Source: Himantopus leucocephalus
Lineage: Eukaryota > Chordata > Aves > Charadriiformes > Recurvirostridae
Assembly (NCBI GenBank): GCA_003993805.1
Contig: RSEF01000001.1
Location: forward strand, 178,963,054-179,027,053
Reading direction: 5' to 3'
Length of the DNA: 64,000 nt
This document shows, piece after piece, positions 1 through 12,300 of the stretch. The notes beneath the pieces are model-generated. The model saw nothing but the letters and a program-made list of their open reading frames with translations. It made no database searches and was not told where the DNA came from. Each line of letters begins with the position of its first letter. Position 1 is the first letter of the stretch. Made by a program: the position numbers and the translations under genes.

Positions 1-203
1 GAACTGTATATAATGGCATGTTTCTCAGGTGAACTTTGCAGGTTTAGAATTTGCCAGTGCCTAGAAAATGAAAATAATTTGAAGTAAAAAATACTGTAGA
101 AACTAGATGTTTAACTCATAACAAGCAAACCAGAAAAATAAGGTGTATTTTGAACCATGGTACATTTACTAATAATACCTGTGTTTTAATCATCTTTGTT
201 TAG
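1..203 (+). other. MYCBP2: intron (3' part)
   Basis: End of the intron before the first visible exon. It ends TTTGTTTAG at 203. Nothing else is seen in it. Confidence 0.85.
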
Positions 204-304
204 CTGAAGACATTCCAGAACTACTCAGCTCTTCCAGTCTGTTTTCAATGCTGCTTCCCCTGATAATAGCCTACATAGGACCAGTAGCGGCAGCTATTCC
301 CAAG
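204..304 (+). CDS. MYCBP2: MYCBP2 exon w1
   Basis: Exon of 101 nt between TTTAG and GTATGC. It opens with the last two bases of a split codon and ends in phase 0. It encodes [20 protein letters not shown] and then a short hydrophobic stretch ending in IPK. The stretch [20 protein letters not shown] is apolar enough to look like a membrane segment, but in this cytoplasmic ligase it is more likely a buried helix. MYCBP2 carries the same segment just before its CUB-like domain. Confidence 0.95.
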
Positions 305-3300
305 GTATGCTCCTCCATAGAAATTATTGAAGAAACTTAAGAATATTATACGAGGAAAAAGTTTACTCTGAGAATCTGAACATGTTGATTTCTTATGATT
401 TTATGAATTAATGGTTTATATTTGACCACGTGACTCATTATGAATTTTCCAAGACTCATAAATTTTAAAAACATGTCATGTTTTACATGGCTTGCTTTTT
501 TTTTTTTCACTTTCACTGAGGACTTAAGAAAAAAATACCTTAAGGAAACAGAGGGAAATATGACAGGCTTTAACAGTAGTAAAAGACAAAATGAAAAGGA
601 TCTGGATATATGACTGATTTATTGATGAATATTGGTGGGATGAAATGGTTTTTATATTCTCTAAATCCTATTTTTACACTAAATATCCAAAGCAGTGGTA
701 GCTGCTCATTAAGATTATTTCTACCAATTTTAGAGATGGGAAGATGTCAACTATAAATAAAAATATCACTACTTTTCAGTGGCAGAGCATTTTCCACGTG
801 CCTGGTCTGGAATGGTCTTGAAATGTATTATTGGATTTACAAATGTCATTAATCCTTAGCTAGTAGACACTGTTGCCTCTTACTGCTTTTTCGTGAACTG
901 TAAGCTGTCTTCTAATTTCTTTTTAAAGGAGGAGGAAAGAGGACTGGCCACTAGCAGATTCGTTTCATTAAAATGGTTTCAGGTTTTAGTTATCTTGTTA
1001 CTGTGGTGAACTGGAATTTAGAACCAAGTGTTTTGCTTTAGAAGTGTTCCTCTCCTTTGAAAATGTCATAAAGCTTACAGAGAACAATGTGGTGTTTAAC
1101 ACTACATGCATTAAAATATGTTGAATATTTGAAAAAAAACAGTATTAGTGTTGTTATAAAACAAAATATAACTGGACTATGACTTCAATACGGTATTTGC
1201 TTTCCCTCAACTCATGCTTATTGTTTGTTAATGTTACGGCTTTTTAGTGTTAGAGAAGGTGTTTTAGTGAAGGTATCTCACAGTTGTGTACAGATTTTTA
1301 CTTCAGCTTTGGCGAGTCTCCAAGAGGAGTATTTGAGATTAATGTAGTGATGCTTTTTCTGTCAGGATTGTGTACAAGCAGAATTGGAAAATGACTGAAT
1401 GAATTGAGAATATCCAAAGCAACCAATGCAGAGAATTTTAAGTTTTTGAGTATTGTTTTCACCCAGTAATAATACCTTATTGCGTGTGGTGTTACGTTAC
1501 AGGTTGCTGTTGAGGTCTTTGGCCTAGTACAACAGTTACTTCCTTCTGTGGCAGTTCTGAATCAGAAATACGCCCCTCCAGCTTTTAACCCAAATCAGTC
1601 CACAGACAGCACCACCGGAAACCAACCGGAGCAAGGGCTTTCAGCTTGTACTACCTCCAATCACTATGCTGTTGTAGAAAGTGAGCATCCCTATAAACCT
1701 GCCTGTGTCACACACTATAAGGTAAGCCCCAATTCGAAGCGCACATGCAGTTTCTGAAAAGCTTTTGACATGTGGTTTTGTTTCGTCAATGTTCGCTATC
1801 TGAAAAATTCTTGCCATGGATAATTCATACTGTCTAATATATAGGAGACACTTTACTATATTATCACTGTACTGCTTTCTGGAGAAACCTCTGTTTTTCC
1901 AGTAAGTATAGTGGAAACTAGTGTAGTTTTAACCCCCTAGTGCAGGTATCTACTGTAAGTCCCTAAATGTGCTCAGTCTTAGATTTTGCTACTGTCATGC
2001 AGTTTCTTTGCTGTAACTGTACAGATTGTAGAAGCTGGAAGTCTTTATGTATACGTTATCTAATAGTATCTCAAGACTTTCTTACCCAATGCTAAAACAA
2101 TGCTTTGTAAAAAATACCTAATGTCCATTCTAGTCAAATTAACATGCATTATATTGTAGGAATCCCTATGCTGGCTATTGCTGGTTTGGCAGTTTAAATT
2201 CTTCATTAATTACTTTCACTTGGACTGTGATTTGGCATTGCAGAAGTCTGTGAAGTCCTCTTAACCGTATTGTCACTCTGAGTAGGATTCATTCCGCCTT
2301 ACATGGGTGACTATTGCAATAAAACTAGATTTTCCTCAACTTCAATAGAGGAAGGGTGGTTTTTTTCTAGCTGATTAAGGGGCTGAGGCATAAATTGCAG
2401 GCCTGTGAGATAAATGTTCTGTTTCAGTTCTTGAAATAGTGAGTTCTGCAGTGCAGTCGTATTGATTCCACGACTGTAAATCCAGAGGTAGCAAACCTGG
2501 AATCAAGTAAGAGCTGGAGGTCATTAATTACTATTCCACTATTCCACTTGCTCGTCCTGTGAGACGGCAAGACGTCCACTGCAGAAAATAGTTATCATAT
2601 GATCTTCCTGATGCAATGATGCTTATTGTTGTTCTAAAAGTTTATGAAGCTCATCTGAAGCCTTAGACTTAGTTGTTACTGCTTTTGAATTTCTGTAGCT
2701 GTGTGCTATCATACTGCAGGCCATATTCACAAGCGTGATTCAGCTTGTAAAGCTGTGTACTTTTCTAGGATTGCACAAAACAGATATTGAATGTCTTTGT
2801 TGAAGTTTGCATTTAAAAAGGTATTTGAGAGTTCAATGGCTGTAGTAGTCTGTGGTTGTTTAGTTTAATTGTCCTGTGCAGAGTTCTTAAAAACAATCAC
2901 AAATGGTATAAGCATAAATACTTACTCTGAACGTAAGTTATAATACATGATTATAATTCAGTAAGGTGTAAAGTATTTCAGGTATGTCTGAATTCCAAAG
3001 AATAAATTAGGTTGATGTTAATCTAAAGCGTATCAAAAGAACTGTACAGAATTACATAGTTGAATCACTTCCATATCTTAAAGAGTTAAAACTAAATGGA
3101 AATGAAGAAATAAATGTAAAAAACAACAACCCCCAAAACTTGCACATAATTAGACTATTGTTTTGTTTTAGGTGACTTTTCCTGAATGTGTCAGGTGGAT
3201 AACAATAGAGTTTGACACTCAGTGTGGCACTGCTCAATCAGAAGATGTTCTTCGTTTACTAATTCCTGTCAGAATTGCACAGAGTCTGGGATTTGGACCA

Positions 3301-6300
3301 AAGCATGCTTCTGTTCATGAAAACCTTAATTCATGGATAGAACTGAAAAAATTCTCTGGATCTTCAGGATGGCCTACCATGGTATTAGTATTGCCAGGTA
3401 ACAAAGAGATACTGCAATAATTTCTAGTAATGTGAATTATTAAAGTAATGACACAAAATTTTATTTTTCCACAGAATTATCTTAGAAAACAAAGTTGAAT
3501 AAGTATCTTCATCCAAGCTGGCAAGAGGTCATTATGAGCCATTGGTTGTACATCAGTTGATTATGTTTACATTAGGTTTCTTGTTTGAAGTGTTAATCTA
3601 TGTGTTATTCATGGTTTTACCTTACACGTTACATATAAGGCCTGTGTTTCATATATGCTCATGTAGAAGAAACATACAAACAGGGAAGAAATATTAATAT
3701 TTTTTTTTTTATTTTATGTATCCTCTTACTTCCTATAAGGAAATGAAGCTCTTTTTTCTCTGGAGACTGCATCAGACTATGTGAAAGATGAAAAGGCTTG
3801 TTTTTATGGTTTCAAATGTTATGCAATTGGATATGAATTTAGTCCAGGATCTGATGAGGTAAGGAAAAAGTGAAATGGTTACAATTGCTGTACCTATTAA
3901 TTCCCTCCTATAAGGCAAATTTTTTTGGTAAAAATATTTGTATTTCCACTTCGGACTAAATAACATTAGCTAAATATTTTTAAATTAATTTCATGTAAGT
4001 TTTTAACATTGGTTGTTACACACTTTATTTGTTTGGAATTCTTTAATCTGAATATTATTGGAGTGGCTTTTGGGTGTTTGTTTGAGGTGTTTGTTTAATA
4101 ACTGTGACAGTCTGCAAGTACATAGCATGATTTTATTTAGTATGTCAATGAGATATGAAATTTCCTAAAATTCTGACCTAGTCTTCCATGAGAAATCCAA
4201 ACGATTAGGGCTTTTAGATACAGTGATTTGTATTTTACTCTCACTACCAATTATGGGATGACAGACTTGTGTTATTTTTCCAGTATTAACTCATACCAGA
4301 ACTCTAACTCCCTGGAAACACTGTGCTCATTTAAGCTACCTGAGATTTTGTGCTGTGGTCACTTCATCTTGCCCTTAGGGACATGGGTCATTTCTACCAC
4401 TGTTTCTTTGTTGCAAAGGGAAGCTAAAATTTCTTTGTGTCCTTGGGCCAGAGCTTTATTTTGGCTTATTTTAAGAGATTACTGAAAATATACTTTATAA
4501 TAATTCCAGAAAAATAGCCCTTCCTTTATCTTGGAAGTCTTTGGGCCTGTTGCTTCACATGAACTTCACAAGGTCTGCATCTTCCTTACACTACAACCCT
4601 CACAGAAGATTTATCTCATCTTATTCCTGAATTCTGTTCAAGCAGGTTTTCAAAATGTGCGATTCTTTGGAATTCTGTAACATATCAGATAAGAAAACAT
4701 ACCATAAGATTATTAACTATGATGGTCTCATTGGGTTGCAGCAAATTAGGTTTATAAGTCCTAGAGATAATCTAGCTAGTCAGTGTTTGAATAATAATAA
4801 TGATTTTTGCTTAAGCAGAAAAAAAGAGGCAGATTCATATGTCATTAATTTTTTTTAAAGCATTTAGAAACAAAGCTCATGGCGTGTTTTTAACACTCAG
4901 TGCTAAAACATGCTGGCTAATGTGTTATCTATATCATCTAAAGAAAAGTTGCAAGTAATTGTTTTCAAACACACCTTTTTTATAGCCCAAACACTCTAAA
5001 GTTCTGTAAATAGGAAAGCAAGTATTACCATGTTTAAGCTATGGACTAAAGCCTCCATAAGTAACTTAAATTAAGTAATTGGACACACAGTGCAAGTTTC
5101 TCATTCTTTTGGAAACTTTTTGATGACAATTTTCTGAAGTGTTAACACTGGTAGAAAAAGAAGCACATGTTCTGTTGTGACCACTGTGTTTTCTCTAGCT
5201 TAAAGGAGCAAAGTATCAGTAAGACCTAATTCAAGTCAGTGGGATTAGTTTTTGCACATCTGATTCTCTCTACTGCCAAAGGACAAGCTTCTGGTACTGT
5301 CACCTAACGGTAGTATGTTGAATTATATTCATTGTTTCTGCAATAACTGAAAGATGGCATTGAGTGTGAGCAAGTGCATCAAGGCATCGGGTGCAGTTGA
5401 ATTATTAAACTTTGTTTAAATATAGGATTTTTGCAGAAATTGTAGATTTATGCTTTGATGAATGAAAAGGAAGGCTTTTTGATGGTCATTATTAAATGTA
5501 CAGAATATGTGCAAAAAGTGCCTTCTGCATAAAGGCCGTTAACACAGCAGAGAACTGTCCGGTGGGTTGATCCACGTTTCACATCTTTGCTTGCTTGCTA
5601 TTTCAGAACCTGCTGGTTTGAGTCCTAAAGATGCAGTTTTTCAAGGGTTTAGTTTAAAATACATTTTGGAGATTTTTTGGGATGCTTGGGAGTGTCAGAG
5701 AATACAAGGCAAGTCTAGGGTTACAGATTTTGAAGGCTCTTTCCAAAAGAAGGATTTTTTGCCTACTTTATATATTGCCAGTTTCTGTAAGTACGCCTAG
5801 AAAATCCATCAGATGGAGGTTTCCCATCTCCCCCACCGTTTTTTGGTGGTGGTTTGTTTGGGTTTTTTTTGTCCTGCATGAGAGGCATCTGTCAGAGGTG
5901 TGCTGAACCACCCACAGATTTCTTTAAAACTTAAAATTGGTTTTAGTCTCAACACCTTTTTGTGAGCAAAGTTAAAGAGGTTGTGCCTTCAAGTAGCTGG
6001 GAAAAGTTGAAGGGAAAATATCAGGTACATTTCTGTATGGTTTAAAAAGTAGCTACAACACCCCTAGCCATACTGCTCCCTCCCCATTCCTTGCACTCAG
6101 CCTCCTTCCCTCCATGTATTTGAAAATTGTATGCATGGTTTATTCTTTTTTTTTTTTTTTTTTTTTCCTCCTTGCAAACAAGGTTGAAAGATACTGATGG
6201 AGAGACTCTCCTGTGTTTTCAGTGTCAAGTCTGGTAGGAGGGAGGAGCAGTCTTCTCATTCAGTGTCAAGTTCATCTCAGCAGTGTCAATGGGAATAAAT

Positions 6301-9300
6301 AGCTTTCCAGTGTGAATAGAAGGGAGAAGCTGTCAAGGACTTCTCCCAAGATTTATAATGGTGAAAGGGAAATTATGGAATCTTTTTCCCATCCTTGCTT
6401 CTCCAACTAGACAAAGAGAAGAGGAAAAAAAATTACAAACAGTACTACCTTTAAACAAGATGGTAATGTGAGCTCATGTGCTATGTACAGCTTAGAAGAG
6501 GCATTGCTTTGCAATCCAAATACATATTGGTAGGTTTTTTGTATTAGGAAGTTCCCTTTCTCTTTAACGTTACAGACAAAAGACAATTATCATCTTCAGA
6601 TGTTCTTACTAGGCTACCAGAAGCATGGTAACCCATTTATTAATACTATTACCTAGTTGAAATTGTTCTAAAAATTTGGTATTCTGGCCCGTGTCACGGC
6701 AAAACCTGACAGTCTAGCTGTTTGACAACATCACTGAGAAACATCAAACTGGAACACACAATTAGGCTAAAGCAGTGTCAGGGAAACACATTCGTTGTCC
6801 TGTTTTCTGAGACACTCTTTTTTTCTTTTAAAATTTGTTTCAATTTGAAGGGCATTATTCAGCTGGAGAAAGAATTGGCCAATTTAGGAGGATCATGTGC
6901 AGCAGCTTTGATGAAGAAAGATCTAGCGCTTCCTATTGGTAAGTCCTACTCAAAGAATGTACTTTGTTATTTCATCATTGTTTTGGGATTTCTGAATGAA
7001 TACTACATAAGTCTTAATGTTGCTTTCAGTTAGAGATACAGAATTGATTCTTGAAACTGAATTAATCAAATGAGATAATAAAGTGGTGGTGTATTATACT
7101 TACACTGTTCCCTTCGTATGTGTATGGGGAGGAGGGAAAACCTGGTCATTTAAATCTGAACGAACTCACCCCATCCACAGGTAGTGTATCAGTGTACGAG
7201 CTATGTCCTACAGTTTCCTCGTGGTACTTCACAATTGTGCAGGTATCTTATTTGTGTTTCTCTTTCACTGTTCTTTCTCCCTGCACTCCACACCTTTGTG
7301 AATGAAAAATACCTGCAGCATTGAATTGTAAAATTTAAAATTACTTGTTTAAAATTGAAAGTAAGCATTGCATCTGTAGATCTTATAGCCTAAAATATTT
7401 CTGCTGTAGCTTTTTTCTTACAATTACAAAAAATTTACATACTGTTACAGCAGATGCAGCAAATAAAAGTTTACAGTAACCCAAATGCAATTTAAAATGC
7501 AAGGAAAAAAATGAGTTTATGAAAATTAATGGATACAGAGATTGAATTAGAACTTTCTAATGATGCAGACGTATTCTTTGTAATAGCATTTCTCCTAATT
7601 AACGTTCGTGTGTAGGAAAAATAGTCTCAAAATCTGTAATAGGATATATTTTTGGTCTTTTTAATTTAGAAGCACAAATGAGAGCTCAAATATTGTTAAT
7701 GAGACTGGAAGTATGTACTAATGAGCAGGAGGGCATTGATCAGTGTGCAGTTATAACCACAAAACCTGATTTGAATTTTTTAACAGTATTTTGCTTGTGT
7801 ATTTGTGCAGATTTCTTACATTATGTTGTAAATAGGCACCTCAATTGCACTGGTAGATCTGTATTTCTCTCTCAAAAGTACAGGCAATTCTGGAGTTTAA
7901 GTGGTACCCTCTTCTGTTTTCCTTCAAACAGCTGCATTAACTGCTTAGTTGACCTCCCTAGCACCTATTTATCCTGCTGTTCTCCTATGCAAAAAAAAAA
8001 AAAAAAACCTAAAATTGAAATGCTTCTAACAATTTCCCAGGTTTTCTAATACTTCATACTTCTTTCTAAAGAGGTTTTTTGTTTCGTTCTAATCTTGAAT
8101 GTCTGAAGCAGGAAGGGAAAGTACGATGGTACGTAGATTGGCTTTGTAGGCTTTCAGATGGAAGGAATTTGAAATAAAACATGCGGCTAAGTTACCTGTG
8201 CAGCCTCAGCCACCTATAAAAGTGGTTGCGTATGATCTGCAAGTGGGGAGGGATAGATGCATCGACTGTAAAGAGTTTCCTGATTAGTGACATAATTACA
8301 GTTGATTCATCTGATCATTTACTTAACTCAAGGACTTCAACCAAGAATGTTAACGTTGATGATAATGTTACAAAGCTAATGCGCACAGGCATGGTGTGTA
8401 TTGTTTCTCTGCAAGACCACTGGAACCTCTGAATAAACAAAACTGATGAATTATAGGCAACAGTGGTAGTGTTTGCATACGTAAACCACTGTGCAGCCTT
8501 TTTAAGATGGATTTCGGTTGTCTGTATGTAGTTTTGCTTTGTTTTAAGTATTTTGCTTGGTGTCTCAGAAAAACACTGTGGCAGGAGAAGAGGTAAAATG
8601 TGGTTTTCTAGAGCAACCTTTAAATGACTTAGTATCAGACTACTTGTCTTTTTTCTGCATTCTAGATTATGTATCTTCTACCTTTTGCTGCAAATGAAAT
8701 GGTGTCTTAAAAAGACCATGCTACTGCTATTGCTCATCTGCAGAGCAGCATCTTATTCGTGGAATGGAGTGACCTTTAAGAAAAACGTATATGATCTTAT
8801 AAAAGACTGTCTTGTATTGCATACACACAAGAAAGCCCTTTGTGTTTGACCTTTCATACTTTATTTTATAATTTCTACAATTTTACTTTCGTTCCTTGTG
8901 TGGATGTATAGGGGCTAAAGAAAGTAACCTGAGAAAAACGCTCACTCTAGAAAAGAATTAGCAACTTAACTTACAGTGCCTGAACTCTGGCATTTAGAAG
9001 TTAGGTATCTATATCTAAGCTAGTAGTTCTAACCTTCTTTTAGAGTTAAAGTAGGCGTCTTCAGAGAATGGTTCATATCATCCTAAGATGAAGATGTAAG
9101 AAAAATGAAATTAATTACCCAAAGGAGGAGCCTGTTTCTCCTTCATTTGCTGTAAAGATATCTTGTAATATCTAAGTCCTGAGATCATTATCTCATGCTT
9201 CACTGCCCAAAAGTAGGGGAAGTAAATATTGCTCTATTTCTCAGATACTCTTTAGATCTCCAGATCGAACTAAGTGCTCTTAAAACCTGACGATTTTGAT

Positions 9301-12300
9301 GAAGACAAATAAGAAACTTCATGAATGTGGCAGAATTTTAAGAAAAGGAAATAGGAAATACATGGTTTAAAATTCTGACCAAGTACATCAGGTACATTTG
9401 CGGAAGGTTGTACAAAGGGTGTCATAGGAATAAAAAGAAAAAAAAAAAGCTTGTCTGGAAACTTTCTGTCAAGGAAGATAGAAAGAGTGAAGTGACTTCA
9501 AATCAGAGTTAATAGTTGTTACTGCCACACGTGCAGGACCCTTCCATCTTCAGCTTTATTTGCATGATTTATCTTGGTCTATTAACATTAAGGAGGTTGT
9601 CCTTCACAAAGACCTTGCTTTTAGTAATTATTATAGTGGGTATATTCTATATACAAGTAGCCAAATACTTGTATAAGTATTCCTCTAGAAGCATTAGGAA
9701 AAAAAGTGTTTTGAAAGGACATCAAGAAGGCTTTTAGTGTTTTTTGCTTTGAATGAAAGTGGAACAGACAGTGATTCCTTCATGTATTAGGAAAACTTTA
9801 TCTTTGAAAGTACACCCAAATACTATTTGAGTTACCATGTTCAAAAGGTCACAGTTCCTCCCTGCCATTTCTCCAAAACTCAAATTTAACATCCTTCTTC
9901 CCAAGAGAGAGGTCTGGTCTGTGACCAAGATGTAACTTAAACGGCATTGTGGAATTCATCGGTGCATTTAACTTTACTTACTAATTGTTTCAAATTTGGT
10001 AGAAATTATTTCTGAGAGCGGAGTTTTTATATATCTTTATTTCTTTGAATTTTAAAAATGCCTTAGGAGTTGATTCTTCTCGTTTCTCTTTCTCTCTTCT
10101 TACTGGTAGAATTGCCTGACATGTTTTTGAGAGAGAGTAGAAATATGGTAACCTTACCTGTTTTGCTTTTCTTTTCTGTTCAAAGACTGTGTTTGGCAAT
10201 TCTGGTCACCCTGGAATTAGACTTTTGAGTTACATTTGTGAGAAAGAAATGTGCTATAATAGAATGTATTTGAGTTTCATGTTTTAGGAGGAATCATAAT
10301 TTACAAAATTGTGCAGTTTATCAGGTTTTCAATGTTTCTATGGTAAGTTCTTAAAAGGGAGCAGCTGGTGCATACTTGTAGGTACTGCTTCCCAGAAACC
10401 ACCTTTACCTCCCAAAATCTTTTTCTGAAAGTATCTAGTCACATCGAAAGATTTGCCATACATAGTGTCTTGGAGATGAGAAGACGAGTGCCAAATTTTT
10501 GTTTTGTGCAATGTATATTGTTTATTTGCTTGTGCACTGAGCTACACAGTACTGCATGTTACTATGTTACTTGAAAATACTAATCTTTCAACTGCTCGTT
10601 AAAAAATGTTACACATCATCTTGCAGACTTAAATTTTGTAATATAAAAGGTTTCACTAAGCAGAATTGAATTTTGTGTTCCATCATATGTAGCTAAATGT
10701 CAATATTATTGTTATGAAAAATAAGTTTATTTTTTGCTGTGAAAATAAGTTCTATTTTTACAGCAGGTAATGAATTTGAAGAAGATCTTGAGATTCTTGA
10801 AGAAGCTGCTTTACAGGTACACCACTGCTTTTTTTTTTCCATTGCAACATACTTCAGCACATAATTGCATTGAAACTTTTTGACTGCTATGGAAGAAAAT
10901 AATTTGTAAGGTTTTTATAATAGGAGGGAATCTGGCTTGTTAGAGAACAGTTCAAGAAAGTCTTACAGAAGTTTAGTATTTACATTAAATCTTCTTTTAA
11001 AATAATTCTGCTTAGAAAAAAATGCATGAAATATCATAGAGGAGGTTAGATGACCAAATATATGTCAAAATATATAGGTGTCTGGCTTAGGTTGCACAAT
11101 TTAACAAATTTTAGGTGTTACCAAAAATTAATCCTACACATGTCTTTGTAATTGCAGAAATAAAATCACTTTTCCAGTTGAATGGTAACATTTATCAAGT
11201 CCCCAAAAATATAATTGTAGTTGTTCTGGATTGATGATGTATTTTTTGTTTTGATGGGTGCTAGTGCTGGTCAATAGCTCCCTAATTATAGCCCCTAGCT
11301 GATGATGCACAGTGAAAAAGGGGTTTTCCCGTTGTGTCTCTCTCCTAATTATCTACAGTGCAACTGTTTTGAAATTTAGTTGTCACAGTGCTTGCTGGAA
11401 AAACTTATCAGTGCTACAGTATGACACCATTGCATAGGCCTTAGATGACAGAACAGTAAACAGAAACTGTCAAGGAGGAATCAGATGTTCCTTAAAAGAA
11501 ATATTTTTTTCAGCAATCTATTCGTGTACCCACTCTGTTCTTTCAAAACGTGAGCTAGGAGTGTGCATGCGAGTAATGGATTCATTTTCTCTTTTAGACC
11601 TCTCTGTTAAATATTTTCTGCATCTTTCTACCTTGCTTTCTTTTTTGCAAAAAAGGGATTTATTTTTACTTTGTCTCACCCAAAAATGTGTCTTTTTAAG
11701 AGATCTGCCCGTCTATAAGTTATATCTCTAGCCTCTTATTTTCTTTTGGAACATGTTTATTGGTCACATTTTCAGAACGGCTTTCTTCATTCATCTCCTG
11801 GTCACAGTTCAGCAGTTTAGGATACTCTTAACGTGACAGTTCATGTTACCTTATTCTTTCTTCCAGAAATTGTCTCTCAACTCAAGCTCCTTTAATCTCG
11901 TATAAGAGATTTGTTTTATAGACTGAACTGACCTTTTTTTTTTTTTGAAACTTTCATCAGAGTAAAGTTTATCCTCTCTTCTACTACTCCAATCGTTTTT
12001 AGTGCCCAGAATGTCTGTGCCAGATGTGTCATATTATGGGAAAGTGTCTACATGTAAGATACTGAAAAGCTGTTTTGTCTCTGTCCTTTCATCCCCATCC
12101 CCCTCCCACTGTCCCCCCCAAAAAAAAGGTGTGCAAATCTCACTCGGGCATTCTCGGGAAAGGCTTGGCACTATCTCACTCACCGACCATTTTGGAAGCT
12201 CTTGAAGGAAATCTTCCACTGCAGGTACAAAGCAATGAGCAGTCATTTCTGGAGGATTTCATTGCTTGTGTACCAGGATCAAGTGGTGGACGACTTGCAA

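Noticed and set aside
3859..6850. Hidden exon in intron w4
   Set aside because: Exons w4 and w5 join in phase and match the protein directly; no open block with both splice sites was found.
7678..8049. 123-codon open frame in intron w5
   Set aside because: Composition is that of intron sequence and it runs through a poly(A) tract; no coding signs.
11295..11390. Possible C/D-box snoRNA (GATGATG start)
   Set aside because: No convincing D box or terminal stem at the right distance.
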